Shown: positions 35,600 through 44,224 of the stretch, piece by piece
Layout: the number at the start of each line of letters is the position of its first letter
Position numbering within the stretch: position 1 is the first letter of the stretch
Assembly: GCF_014200455.1 (NCBI RefSeq)
Contig: NZ_JACHBW010000014.1
Span: 124,001 to 188,000 of the forward strand
Length of the DNA stretch: 64,000 nt
Source of the DNA: Paraburkholderia bannensis
GTDB lineage: Bacteria; Pseudomonadota; Gammaproteobacteria; Burkholderiales; Burkholderiaceae
Reading direction: 5' to 3'
Notes under the pieces: model-generated
The model's database searches: none
What the model was told of the DNA's origin: nothing
What the model saw: the letters and a program-made list of their open reading frames with translations, nothing else
Translations under genes and position numbers: made by a program

Positions 35600-36520
35600 A
35601 TGGAACTGAAGCAGATCCACTACTTCATCGCGCTTTTCGAAGAAGGCACGGTCACGCGCGCCGCCAGACGGCTCAACATCGCGCAACCGGCGCTCAGCAT
35701 GCAGATCGCCAAGCTCGAAGCGGAAATCCGCCAGAAGCTCTTCGAGCGTGGGCCGCACGGCATGGCGCCGACCGAAGCCGCACGGTTGATGTACCGCCTT
35801 TACACGCCGATCATGCGCGACATCGATCACGCACGCGAGCACCTGAGTCGTCGCGACGTCATCGTGACGGGCCGCGTGTCGCTGGGCATGGTGTCGTCGG
35901 AGGCTCAGAGCGTATTGCCCGAATCGCTCGCCAGATTCGATGTGCTTTTCCCGCAAGTCGAAGTCTCCGTCGCCGATGGCTTCAGCGCGCAACTGATCGA
36001 CGCGGTCGAATCCGGCCGGCTCGATGCCGCCATCATCAACAAGCCGCGCGGACGGCTGACACTCCACGTAGAGCCTTTGCTCGTCGAAGAAATGGTGCTG
36101 GTGACGAGCGTGGCGCATGGCCCAGAACTGCCCGACGAGATCGATCTCACGCAGCAGTCGGGCATCGAATTTGTGCTGCCCACGCGCCGCAACGGCCTGC
36201 GAGGCGCGCTCGACGCCGCGCTGATGGCGGCTGACGTCGTCATCAAGCCGAAGTTCGAAATCGATCTGCTCAGCACCATCGTGCAGTTCGTTGAGCAGAG
36301 CAGTGTCGCGACGATCCTGCCGCGCGTCGTCGTGCAGGCGAAAGTGGACGAAGGGCGCTTGCGCGCACGCACGATCGCGTCGCCGCCGATCGTGCGCCAC
36401 ATCATTCAGGTCACGCATCCGAAGCGGCCGATCGGGCCGGCCGCCCAGGCGCTCATCACGATTATCACTGACGAGATAAAGCGCGTGACGACGGGTGTTC
36501 TGGGGAAACAAGCGCCTTAG
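35600..36520 (+). CDS. LysR-family regulator at the left end of the hmf cluster (HmfR-like)
   Basis: This 306-residue LysR-type regulator has an N-terminal winged helix (LKQIHYFIALFEEGTVTRAA, RRLNIAQPALSMQIAKLE) and a C-terminal effector domain. It is closely similar to the regulator at 49642 (for example LKQIxYFIALFExGxVTRAA and ATILPRxVV are shared), so the two are paralogues bracketing the operon. The cluster model carries LysR regulators named HmfR, and this fits one of them. Its stop codon overlaps the stop of the converging hydroxylase gene (TTAG region 36517-36520). Inducers are probably furan acids, by inference. Confidence 0.88.
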   Translation: MELKQIHYFIALFEEGTVTRAARRLNIAQPALSMQIAKLEAEIRQKLFERGPHGMAPTEAARLMYRLYTPIMRDIDHAREHLSRRDVIVTGRVSLGMVSSEAQSVLPESLARFDVLFPQVEVSVADGFSAQLIDAVESGRLDAAIINKPRGRLTLHVEPLLVEEMVLVTSVAHGPELPDEIDLTQQSGIEFVLPTRRNGLRGALDAALMAADVVIKPKFEIDLLSTIVQFVEQSSVATILPRVVVQAKVDEGRLRARTIASPPIVRHIIQVTHPKRPIGPAAQALITIITDEIKRVTTGVLGKQAP

Positions 36521-37218
36521 CGGCCGCGTTCCAACGGTTCGCGCGCACCACCCGGAAGGTCGCTACGCGTACCGAAAAGCGTGTCGCAGATCGGGAACGT
36601 GAGGTTGAAGTTCTGTGTCGCCATCACTTCGGGATCGTGGTGTGTGGCATGCAGGCGCCGCACTGTGTTGACGAGCGGAACACGGTCGAGGAACGGGCTG
36701 TCGGTGACGTGCGAGAGCGTATGCAGGCCCTCGTACATCAGGAAGTACGCCGCCATCGTGAAGAGCGCGATATAGCCTGCGTTGCGGGAGAATACGAACC
36801 CGATCAAGAGCGCGAACGGCACGGCCGCCAGCACGAACGCAACCGGCGCAAAAGGCGGAAACAGCAGCGCGCGCCAGTGACGGTGCCCCTTGTATTCAAG
36901 CGTCACATGCGTGAAGAACCGGTGATGGACGGCGCAATGGCGCTTGTAGATCATGCTGAAATACTTCGTCGGACGATGCAGCACGTAGCGGTGCGCCGCC
37001 CATTCCGCCCAGTTGCCGAACAGAAAGAGCGGAATGACCGTCAGCCATTCGGCGAACGTCGGTGCATGAAGCTGCATCAGGCAGTACGCGATCACGCCGC
37101 CGGTGAAGAGCAAGGTGAAGCCAAGGTGCATTTCGCCGCGATACCACCATGGCGTGGCATTGACATACTCGTCACGGAACTTGCAGGAGCGCGCACGAAC
37201 GTCTTCTTCGTATTTCAT
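36517..37218 (-). CDS. Sterol desaturase/fatty acid hydroxylase superfamily protein
   Basis: This 233-residue integral membrane di-iron hydroxylase has the histidine clusters of the superfamily: EWAAHRYVLHR, KRHCAVHHRFFTH, GLHTLSHV and RRLHATHHDPEV. Four hydrophobic segments surround them. It would insert oxygen into a lipid-like or small organic substrate using O2 and an electron donor. It is the last gene of the leftward hmf-type operon, 62 bases after the transporter and separated from it by a GC-rich hairpin. It is not a standard member of the hmf pathway as I know it. GGAG lies nine bases before the ATG. The much longer open frame above it is not coding. Its function here is open. Confidence 0.82.
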   Translation of the reverse strand: MKYEEDVRARSCKFRDEYVNATPWWYRGEMHLGFTLLFTGGVIAYCLMQLHAPTFAEWLTVIPLFLFGNWAEWAAHRYVLHRPTKYFSMIYKRHCAVHHRFFTHVTLEYKGHRHWRALLFPPFAPVAFVLAAVPFALLIGFVFSRNAGYIALFTMAAYFLMYEGLHTLSHVTDSPFLDRVPLVNTVRRLHATHHDPEVMATQNFNLTFPICDTLFGTRSDLPGGAREPLERGR

Positions 37219-37238
37219 CGATGTCTCCAGTTGTTGTG

Positions 37239-37270
37239 AAAGGCGCGCGCCCGTTGGCGTGCGCCTTTTT
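37239..37270. terminator. GC-rich hairpin between transporter and hydroxylase genes
   Basis: AAGGCGCGCGCC and GGCGTGCGCCTT pair with a four-base loop. On the plus strand five T follow, which would act as a terminator for rightward antisense transcription. On the minus (operon) strand only TTTC follows, so partial termination or mRNA stabilisation between the two genes is more likely. Confidence 0.55.
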
Positions 37271-37280
37271 GCCCAATGAC

Positions 37281-38657
37281 TCAGGAGGGACTGCGCGCGG
37301 AACCGCCTTCGAGCTTGCCGAGCGTCTCGGGCACGACGAAGGCGCCCACGAGAAAGATCACGCTGATTGCGCCGACGAAGATCGCTAGCGTCATCGGCAA
37401 CTGGCTCGCGTCCTTCGCCACCAGCGACACGGCCGTCGGCATCACTCCGCCGATCGCGAAGCCGATATTCCACGAAAGGCCCGTGCCGGTCGCGCGGATC
37501 GAAGTCGGGAAGCGTTCGTTCAGGAAGATCAGGATCGGCGCATAGCCGGCGCTGCCGAGCGCGCTGAGAAGGACTGCATAGACGCCGACCATCGTGATGC
37601 TGTTGGCGGTCGGCAGCAGCAAAAATAGCGCCGGCAACGCGACGAGCCGGATCAGCCCGATCCACACGAACGCACCCTTGCGGCCGATGAACGTACTGAG
37701 GTGCCCTGCCGCGATCGAAGCGATCACCACGGCCACGCTGCAGATCATCAGGATCGCGGCGGCGGCACCGTTCGGCGCATGACTCACGACTTTGAGGAAC
37801 GTCGGCAGGTAGCCCGATGTCAGGTAGTAGCCGCTGCCGCCGCCGATGGTCAGCAGCAGATTGACGAACAGCACGCTGCGATATTCACGCGAGAAAAGCG
37901 TGCGGATCGGCGAGCGCGCCACTTCGACGCTCGCGCTCTTGACCTGCGCGATGGCACTCGCAGCCTTTTCGGCGGCGAGCTTCTTCCACAGAGGCGACTC
38001 TTCAAGGCTGTTGAACACGAAGAGACCCAGCACCGAGCTGATGATGCCGGTGAAGAACATGCAGCGCCAGCCCCATACGTCAAAGGCATCGCCGGGGAAA
38101 AGCGCCGACATCGCGAGGAACGTCACTGAAGCGAGCAGCGCGCCGATCCCCGCGCCGCCGCCGCCGATCAGCCCCGACACCGCGCCGCGATACTTCGGCG
38201 CGACGGATTCGGTGCCGATGGTATGCGTGGATGCGACCACACCGCCGACGAACACGCCCTGCACGAGCCGCAGCAGCAAGAACAACACCGGTGCGACGAC
38301 GCCCGCCTGCGCGACCGTCGGCAGCACGCCGAAGGCCGCCGTCGAAATACCGACGCCGACGACCGCGACGATCATCGCGCCCTTGCGGCCGTGACGGTCC
38401 GCGTAAGACCCGAAGAGCGCGGAGCCGAGCGGCCGCATCAACAGCGTCACCGCAAACGACGCGTAGACCGCAGCGAGCGAAAGCATCGCGTGCTCGGACG
38501 GGAAGAACAGACGCCCGACGATCGGTGCGACGTACAACAACACGAACAGGTCGAACAGATCGAGCGCCCAGCCCATGCACGACGCCAGCACCGCGCCCAT
38601 GATCTGCCGCTGATTGACCGGAAGCACGGTGGCCCCGTCTTGCGCTGCTACAGACAT
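37281..38657 (-). CDS. MFS transporter, aromatic acid:H+ symporter type, probable furan-acid carrier (HmfT-like)
   Basis: This 458-residue permease has twelve hydrophobic helices. The AAHS-type first-helix motif MGWALDLFDLFVLLYVAPIV is followed by the loop 2-3 motif GSYADRHGRKGAM. The mid-protein SVAPKYRGAVSGLIGGG and C-terminal FPTSIRATGTGLSWNIGFA are also present. AAGGAGATACAA gives an excellent ribosome site for ATG 38657. It lies between the GMC oxidoreductase and hydroxylase genes in the operon. In furan-degrading Cupriavidus an MFS gene (hmfT) occupies the same kind of cluster, so uptake of furoate or HMF-derived acids is the likely role. Substrate not proven. Confidence 0.88.
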   Translation of the reverse strand: MSVAAQDGATVLPVNQRQIMGAVLASCMGWALDLFDLFVLLYVAPIVGRLFFPSEHAMLSLAAVYASFAVTLLMRPLGSALFGSYADRHGRKGAMIVAVVGVGISTAAFGVLPTVAQAGVVAPVLFLLLRLVQGVFVGGVVASTHTIGTESVAPKYRGAVSGLIGGGGAGIGALLASVTFLAMSALFPGDAFDVWGWRCMFFTGIISSVLGLFVFNSLEESPLWKKLAAEKAASAIAQVKSASVEVARSPIRTLFSREYRSVLFVNLLLTIGGGSGYYLTSGYLPTFLKVVSHAPNGAAAAILMICSVAVVIASIAAGHLSTFIGRKGAFVWIGLIRLVALPALFLLLPTANSITMVGVYAVLLSALGSAGYAPILIFLNERFPTSIRATGTGLSWNIGFAIGGVMPTAVSLVAKDASQLPMTLAIFVGAISVIFLVGAFVVPETLGKLEGGSARSPS

Positions 38658-38724
38658 TTGTATCTCCTTGTGTGTCACAGGCGCGCTTTGTTGGATGCGC
38701 GCTCTTGTCTCGGTTGAAAAATCG

Positions 38725-40446
38725 TCAGTGGGCCGCGGCGAGCGGCGATGCCACGCTCGCCCCTCGCTGGGCAACCATCGCGTCGGCGATTTTCTCGGCG
38801 ATCATGATGGTCGGTATGTTCGTATTCGCCGATGGCAGTCGCGGCATCAGCGATGCATCCACAACGCGCAGCCCTCGTGTGCCCCGGACGCGGCCTTGCG
38901 TATCGGTGACGGCGTCGCGGTCCTGTGCGCCACCCATGCGGCAGGTGCCGCTCGCATGCCACACGCCGAACACGTTCGCGCGGATGAAATCGGTGAGCGC
39001 GCGCTCGTCGTGGATCAGCGAAGCCATCCTCAGGCCGCGCGTGAAGAAGCGTTCGATCAGCAGACGCCGCAGCGGCGCCGGTGCGTCGAGCAGCGCGCCG
39101 AGCATCGCAGTCAGCCGCGCATTGCCTTCGCCAACCTCGCTCAATGCCTTCACGCGCGGCGAGAAAGCCGCCGGAAAGAAGTCGCGCGCATCGCGTCCCA
39201 GACCCGATGCATCGACAATGCGCGCCAGCATCTGCACGCCAGCGGCGAGCCGTTGCAGATCGCGTTCGTCGTCGAGCAGATTCAGATCGACGCGCGGCGC
39301 AACGGCCGCATCGGGCGACGCCAGTTGCACGCGGCCACGCGAATACGGCCGGTTGCACCACAGGAAAAAGAGGCCGAGCCGGTTGCCGAGCGCATGCCAC
39401 GCGGCGCGCGTCGCGCTCGACAGATACAGGTCGGACTCGTCGCAGCCCGCGACGCCCGAACTCATGCGCGCGGCCATCATGCTCGCGCGGCGTCGCGCGA
39501 GCGGCATGCGAAAGCGCGGTTCGAGAAAATGACAGAACGTGAGCGACGGATGATCCTGCAGATTGAGTCCGACGCCAGGCAAATCCACCGTACACGGGAT
39601 GCCCATCGCCACAAGTTGGCGCGCATCGCCGATACCGGCGCGCATCAGCATCGCGGGCGACTGCAACGCGCCCGCGCTCAGCACCACTTCACCCGCGTCG
39701 AAACGCACGCGCTCGCCGTTCGCCGCAATCGCGACGACCCCGCGCGCCGTCGCGCCTTCCATCACGATGCGCTCGACGCGCAGATTCGAATAGATTTTGA
39801 GATTCGGGCGCTTGCGCGTGGCTTCGTCGAGATAGGCGATGGCCGTCGACACGCGCTTGTCGTCGAGGTTCGAGAACGCGCCCGCAAAGAAGCCATCGCC
39901 GAATTCGCCGTTCTGGTCCTGAAGTTGCGCGAAGCCGTTCGCGCGCAAACCCTTCGCGAATGCATGACAGAACGCCGGCCAGTCCTTCGGCAAGATGCGG
40001 CGGATCGGCACGGGACCGTCGCCGCCGTGCAACTCGCCGCCGGGAAAGTCCACGTCGCGTTCGAGCTTGCGAAAGTACGGCAGCACCTCGCGCCACGACC
40101 AGCCGTCGGCGCCGTTCGCGGCCCATTCGTCGTAGTCGCGCGGCAGGCCGCGGTTGGCCGACTGCACATTGATGCTCGATCCGCCGCCCATCACGCGGCC
40201 CTGCTCGTAGACGCGCGGCGCGGCGTGCTGCGTGGCTTTCGCTTGCAGATCGGGCCAGATGTACGTGTCGCCGCAGAAGACGGGCATCGGATAGCTGTCG
40301 AGTATCGCCGCGGGCACCGCGCCCGGCGGCGTATCAGCGCCCGCCTCGATCAGCGCGACGCGCACCGACACCTGCGCCGACAGCCGATGCGCAAGCACGC
40401 ATCCCGCCGAGCCGCCGCCTACGATCACGTAGTCGAAGCGCTCCAT
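38725..40446 (-). CDS. hmfH: GMC-family FAD oxidoreductase, probable HMF/furfuryl alcohol oxidoreductase
   Basis: This 573-residue flavoenzyme begins FDYVIVGGGSAGCVLAHRLS, the FAD-binding Rossmann loop. It has GRVMGGGSSINVQSANRG (GMC signature 1), GALQSPAMLMRAGIGD (signature 2), and the catalytic His in FGVWHASGTCRMGG with the partner Asn region LPSANTNIPTIMIAE at the end. HmfH of Cupriavidus basilensis is a GMC enzyme that oxidises hydroxymethylfurfural stepwise to furandicarboxylate and also acts on furfural or furfuryl alcohol. The identity is assigned from gene order with hmfFG and hmfABCDE. AGAGGAG precedes the ATG. If the aldehyde dehydrogenase at 50574 is dead, this enzyme may have to cover aldehyde oxidation. 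Confidence 0.82.
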   Translation of the reverse strand: MERFDYVIVGGGSAGCVLAHRLSAQVSVRVALIEAGADTPPGAVPAAILDSYPMPVFCGDTYIWPDLQAKATQHAAPRVYEQGRVMGGGSSINVQSANRGLPRDYDEWAANGADGWSWREVLPYFRKLERDVDFPGGELHGGDGPVPIRRILPKDWPAFCHAFAKGLRANGFAQLQDQNGEFGDGFFAGAFSNLDDKRVSTAIAYLDEATRKRPNLKIYSNLRVERIVMEGATARGVVAIAANGERVRFDAGEVVLSAGALQSPAMLMRAGIGDARQLVAMGIPCTVDLPGVGLNLQDHPSLTFCHFLEPRFRMPLARRRASMMAARMSSGVAGCDESDLYLSSATRAAWHALGNRLGLFFLWCNRPYSRGRVQLASPDAAVAPRVDLNLLDDERDLQRLAAGVQMLARIVDASGLGRDARDFFPAAFSPRVKALSEVGEGNARLTAMLGALLDAPAPLRRLLIERFFTRGLRMASLIHDERALTDFIRANVFGVWHASGTCRMGGAQDRDAVTDTQGRVRGTRGLRVVDASLMPRLPSANTNIPTIMIAEKIADAMVAQRGASVASPLAAAH

Positions 40447-40491
40447 CGCGTTGTCTCCTCTTGTCTCGTCCGCCGCGTGGCGTGTCAGGTA

Positions 40492-41298
40492 TCAGCTGCC
40501 GCGAAACACCGGCTTGCGCTTGCCGTGAAACGCTTCGACGCCTTCGCGGAAATCGTCCGACGCGCGCAGACGGCTATAGCAATGCCCTTCAAGTTCGATC
40601 GCGATCGACAACGGTGCGTCTTCCGAATCGTTCAAGAGCTTCTTCGCGGTGCGCTGCGCGAGCGGCGAGAACGCGCGCAGTTCGTCGACGAGCGCATCGG
40701 TTGCCGATTCGAGTTCGGCGTCCGCGACGCAATCGACCGCGATGCCCCACTCGTAAGCCTGCTTGCCCGGAATGCGGCGCGAGCGCATCACGATGTCCTT
40801 CGTGCGGCCGATGCCCACCATCGATTGCAAACGCGCCGAGCCTCCCGAGCCGGGAATCTGGCCGAGCTTCTGCTCCGGCAGCGCATAGCGGGTCGTATCG
40901 GTGACGATGCGGAAATCGCACGCCAGCGACAACTCGAAACCCACGCCGAAGCAGAAGCCGCGATTGGCCGCGATTACCGGCTTGGAGCAGCGCGCGGGCG
41001 CCGCGATGTTCCAGGCGAGCTTCGATACGTGCTCCGGCGAGGCTTCCAGAAAGCCCTTGATGTCGCCGCCGCTCGAAAAATGCTCGCCCTTCGCGCGCAC
41101 AACGATCACGCGCACGCGGTCGTCCTCGTCGAGGGCTTCGAACACGGCGCGCAACTGGTCGCGTGCGTGCATCGAAATGACGTTGAACGGCGGCCGATGC
41201 AGGATGATGTCCGCGCGCTCGCGCTGCGCGTCGATTTCGACCGAGAAGCCGTCGAGGTCTTGCAGCAGCGTCTGGCCGCGATGGTTGAGGTCACTCAT
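40492..41298 (-). CDS. hmfE: Enoyl-CoA hydratase family protein, probable HmfE
   Basis: This 268-residue crotonase-fold enzyme has VRAKGEHFSSGGDIKGFL and ANRGFCFGVGFELSLACDF, giving the two oxyanion-hole segments, and the C-terminal RASDDFREGVEAFHGKRKP typical of hydratases. In the furoate pathway a crotonase-type protein handles the ring-opened 2-oxoglutaryl-CoA or lactone stage, releasing 2-oxoglutarate. The start ATG at 41298 lies four bases after the ligase stop, giving tight coupling. The exact reaction (hydrolysis versus hydration) is from pathway knowledge and not visible in the residues. Confidence 0.8.
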   Translation of the reverse strand: MSDLNHRGQTLLQDLDGFSVEIDAQRERADIILHRPPFNVISMHARDQLRAVFEALDEDDRVRVIVVRAKGEHFSSGGDIKGFLEASPEHVSKLAWNIAAPARCSKPVIAANRGFCFGVGFELSLACDFRIVTDTTRYALPEQKLGQIPGSGGSARLQSMVGIGRTKDIVMRSRRIPGKQAYEWGIAVDCVADAELESATDALVDELRAFSPLAQRTAKKLLNDSEDAPLSIAIELEGHCYSRLRASDDFREGVEAFHGKRKPVFRGS

Positions 41299-41302
41299 TG
41301 TG

Positions 41303-42877
41303 TTACTCCTTGGTGGTTGCGGTAGGTTGCGCGGCCTGCGCGTTCGAATCGGGCGTGTACTCGCCCGCTTGCAGCTTGCGGCGCAGAATCTTGCCGACCG
41401 GCGACTTGGGGATGTCGTCGACGAAGACGTAATCGCGCGGGCGCTTGAAGTTGACGAGGTCGGACTGGCGGCACCAGGTATCGAGCCCTTCGGCATCGAC
41501 GTAATCGCGGCGCTTGATGAATGCCACCACGCGCTGGCCCCAACGCTCGTCCTTGATGCCCGCGACCGCGACTTCATCGACGGCGGGATGCAGCGACAAC
41601 ACCGATTCGATATCGACCGGCGAGATGTTTTCTCCGCCGCTGATGATCATGTCGTCGACGCGGCCGGTCACGTAGAGATCGCCGTCGGCATCGAAGTAGC
41701 CGGTGTCGCCGGTGAAGTACCAGCCGTCGCGCAGCGACTTCGCGTTGGCGTCCGCACGGTTCCAGTAGCCTTCGAACGCTTCGTCGCCTAGCAGGTCCAC
41801 GATGATCTGCCCTTCTTCGCCGACTTCGGCGATCTCATCGGGCGAGAGCGCGTCTAGCTTCACGACGCGCAGCCGCGTATTGATGCCCGCGCGGCCCGCG
41901 CTGCCGGGTTTCTTTGTCGCGTCCTGGTCGATGCTGAACGTGTAGACCTCGGACGAGCCGTAGTGATTGACGAACAGCTCCGGCTCGAACGCGGCCGAGA
42001 GGCGCTTGAGCAGGCCGTCGTTCATCGGTGCGCCCGCGAAGCCGAGCTTTCTGACCGACGATGTGTCCGCGCTCGCGAACGCGCTGTCGGCAAGCAGATC
42101 GTGATAGAGCGTCGGCACGAGATAGAGGCAGGTGAGCGCGTGCTTCGAGATGCATTCGAGCGCGAGCTTCGCGTTCCAGCGCCGCACGCAGACGAACAGG
42201 CCATCGACGAGCGCCATCGCGAGCAGCGAGCGCACGCCCATCGTGTGATAGAGCGGCATCACGCCGAGCGTCCGTTCGCCGCGCCTGTAAAGGTTCTGCG
42301 CGACGTGCGCGAGCGCCCCCGCGCGTTCATGCCGATGCCGGCGCGGCACGCCCTTGCCTCTGCCCGTCGTGCCGGACGTGTAAAGGATCAGCGAGATGTC
42401 GTCGGCGGTGGCGTGCGTCGTGTCCGTCACGTCGCCGCTGCGCGTTCGTTCGACGATGAGCGCATCGAAGGTGGTGGTGCGGCCGGGCGCATCGTCGAGT
42501 CCGACGCGCGGCACTTTTTGCGCAGCGGCGCTCTGCGCGACGGAATCGGCGCTGACGGGTTCGTAGACGATCGCCTTCGCCCCTGCGTCGGTCACGCAGT
42601 ATTCGACTTCTTCCGGCTTCGCGCGCCAGTTGAGCGGGACGATCACGATGCCCGCAAACTGTCCGGCCCAATGCAGCGTCGCCATTTCCCAGCGGTTTTG
42701 CAGCACGACGAGCAGCCGGTCGCCGCGTTGCAGACCGAGCTCTCGCAGGCCAACGGCGACATTCAAGATAATGGGATACCACTGCGCGTACGTCAGTTGC
42801 ACATCGCCATCGACCAGCGCCAGCGCGTTAGGACTACGCTCGACGCTTTGCAGAAAGGTGCGTCCGAGATCAAGCAT
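41303..42877 (-). CDS. hmfD: Acyl-CoA synthetase, probable 2-furoyl-CoA synthetase
   Basis: This 524-residue ANL-superfamily ligase activates a carboxylic acid to its CoA thioester via an adenylate. The P-loop-like A3 motif is LILYTSGTTGRGKGVP, and the later motifs are GWYFTGDTGYFDADGDLYVT, GRVDDMIISGGENISP and the catalytic lysine in PKSPVGKILRR. It lies between the molybdenum dehydrogenase subunits and the crotonase. That fits 2-furoate activation, the entry step that feeds HmfABC. Its start overlaps the end of the iron-sulfur subunit gene by eight bases. Substrate assignment is by cluster context. Confidence 0.83.
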   Translation of the reverse strand: MLDLGRTFLQSVERSPNALALVDGDVQLTYAQWYPIILNVAVGLRELGLQRGDRLLVVLQNRWEMATLHWAGQFAGIVIVPLNWRAKPEEVEYCVTDAGAKAIVYEPVSADSVAQSAAAQKVPRVGLDDAPGRTTTFDALIVERTRSGDVTDTTHATADDISLILYTSGTTGRGKGVPRRHRHERAGALAHVAQNLYRRGERTLGVMPLYHTMGVRSLLAMALVDGLFVCVRRWNAKLALECISKHALTCLYLVPTLYHDLLADSAFASADTSSVRKLGFAGAPMNDGLLKRLSAAFEPELFVNHYGSSEVYTFSIDQDATKKPGSAGRAGINTRLRVVKLDALSPDEIAEVGEEGQIIVDLLGDEAFEGYWNRADANAKSLRDGWYFTGDTGYFDADGDLYVTGRVDDMIISGGENISPVDIESVLSLHPAVDEVAVAGIKDERWGQRVVAFIKRRDYVDAEGLDTWCRQSDLVNFKRPRDYVFVDDIPKSPVGKILRRKLQAGEYTPDSNAQAAQPTATTKE

Positions 42878-43406
42878 GTTCGACCTCCTTCGTGCCTGCC
42901 TCGGCCCGGCGGCGCGCGGCCACGTCGAGCACCGCAGCCACGATGGGCGTGTAGCCCGTACAGCGGCAGATATGACCCGAGAGCATCTCGCGCACTTGCT
43001 GTTCGGATGGATCCGGTACGCGTTGCAGATAGTCCGCGCACGACATCAGAATGCCCGCCGTGCAGAAGCCGCATTGCAGCGCATGATGCCGCTGGAACGC
43101 CTGCTGCAGATCGCCAAGCGTCTGATCGGGCGCCAGGCCTTCGACGGTATCGATATGCCGCCCGTCGGCCTGCACCGCGAGCATCAGGCACGAGCGCGCC
43201 GCGACGCCATCGACCTGCACGGTACAGGCGCCGCACACGCCGTGTTCGCAGCCGACGTGCGTGCCGGTCGCGCCGAGTTCGTGCCGGATGAAGTCCGACA
43301 GCAGTTCGCGCGGCTCGCAATAGCCGCTTCGTTCGCGGCCGTTCAGCGTCAGCGCGATGCGCTGCGCTTTGCCGTGCCGCATCATGGTGTCCGATGTCTT
43401 GCTCAC
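42870..43406 (-). CDS. hmfC: 2Fe-2S subunit of furoyl-CoA dehydrogenase
   Basis: This 178-residue small subunit of the xanthine oxidase family has a plant-type ferredoxin cluster (GCEHGVCGACTVQV with a later C) and a second, helical 2Fe-2S domain (QCGFCTAGILMSC and GHICRCTGYTPIV). It passes electrons from molybdopterin to FAD. I chose the GTG at 43404-43406 because it overlaps the preceding stop as GTGA and has GAGGAGG upstream. An ATG at 43385 would shorten it by seven residues. Gene order large-medium-small (A, B, C) with four-base overlaps shows one complex. Confidence 0.87.
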   Translation of the reverse strand: MSKTSDTMMRHGKAQRIALTLNGRERSGYCEPRELLSDFIRHELGATGTHVGCEHGVCGACTVQVDGVAARSCLMLAVQADGRHIDTVEGLAPDQTLGDLQQAFQRHHALQCGFCTAGILMSCADYLQRVPDPSEQQVREMLSGHICRCTGYTPIVAAVLDVAARRRAEAGTKEVEHA

Positions 43407-44224
43407 TTTGCCTCCTCGATCACGCGCCACCCGAGTTGCCGGACCAGATTCCGGCGATATGTCGCGCTGATGTGCGCATCGTCCTGCGCGTTCAGTTTCC
43501 AACTCAAATCGTTCAGTGCGCCGCGCAAGTCGTCGCCCTGCAGACGCGGCCATTGCTCCGTCACCGGCCGGTCCGCGACGCCGCCGACCGCAATACGGAT
43601 CGAATCGTCGGTGACCACGGCCGCGCACGCGACGATCGCGAAATCGCCGTGGCGCGCGGAAAATTCCGCGAACGCGTAGCGCTCGCCTGCCTTGCGCAGC
43701 GGGAAGCGCACCGCTTCGACGAGTTCGTCGGGCTCGCGCGCGGTCATCAGCATTCCCTGAAAGAAGTCCTGGGCGCCGAGCGTGCGGCGCCTCTTTCGCG
43801 AGCGCAGCATCACGTCGCCGCCGAGCGCCGAAAGCACGAGCGGCAACTCGGCGCTCGGGTCCGCATGCGCGATCGATCCGCACACGGTTCCGCGATTGCG
43901 AATCTGAAAGTGCGAGATATGCGGGAAGGCCATCGCGAGCAGCGGCGCTTCGTCGGTGAGCGTGCTGCGCCATTCGACGCTGCCTTGCGTCGCCGCCGCG
44001 TTGACGACCAGATGCCCCGCCTGCTTGTCCACGCGCACGGCGTCGAGTTCGGCGGTGCGCGAGATATCGACGAGCACCTTCGGCTGCGCGAGCCGCATAT
44101 TGAGCACGGCCATCAGCGACTGGCCGCCCGCCAGCACGCGGGCGTCTTCGCCGTATTGCGCAAGCGCGTCGAGCGCGTCCTGCGCGGTCATCGCGCGCAG
44201 GTAATCGAACGGTGCGGGCTTCAT
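43403..44224 (-). CDS. hmfB: FAD-binding subunit of furoyl-CoA dehydrogenase
   Basis: This 273-residue CoxM-like medium subunit has LAGGQSLMAVLNMRLAQP (first FAD pyrophosphate contact) and IRNRGTVCGSIAHADPSAEL (second), followed by a CO-dehydrogenase flavoprotein C-terminal domain (SIRIAVGGVADRPV). It moves electrons from the iron-sulfur subunit to the acceptor. AGGAGG stands seven bases before the ATG at 44224. This start overlaps the large subunit stop (ATGA), and its own stop overlaps the GTG of the small subunit. Confidence 0.88.
   Translation of the reverse strand: MKPAPFDYLRAMTAQDALDALAQYGEDARVLAGGQSLMAVLNMRLAQPKVLVDISRTAELDAVRVDKQAGHLVVNAAATQGSVEWRSTLTDEAPLLAMAFPHISHFQIRNRGTVCGSIAHADPSAELPLVLSALGGDVMLRSRKRRRTLGAQDFFQGMLMTAREPDELVEAVRFPLRKAGERYAFAEFSARHGDFAIVACAAVVTDDSIRIAVGGVADRPVTEQWPRLQGDDLRGALNDLSWKLNAQDDAHISATYRRNLVRQLGWRVIEEAK

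Noticed and set aside
36517..37665. Hydroxylase starting at 37665
   Set aside because: The extra 149 codons overlap the end of the transporter gene and cross a hairpin. The ATG at 37218 has GGAG and begins the conserved part.
38614..41325. Open frame of 903 codons on the plus strand opposite the GMC oxidoreductase and crotonase genes
   Set aside because: It crosses several verified genes on the other strand. The translation is Arg/His-rich without domains, so it is a composition artefact.
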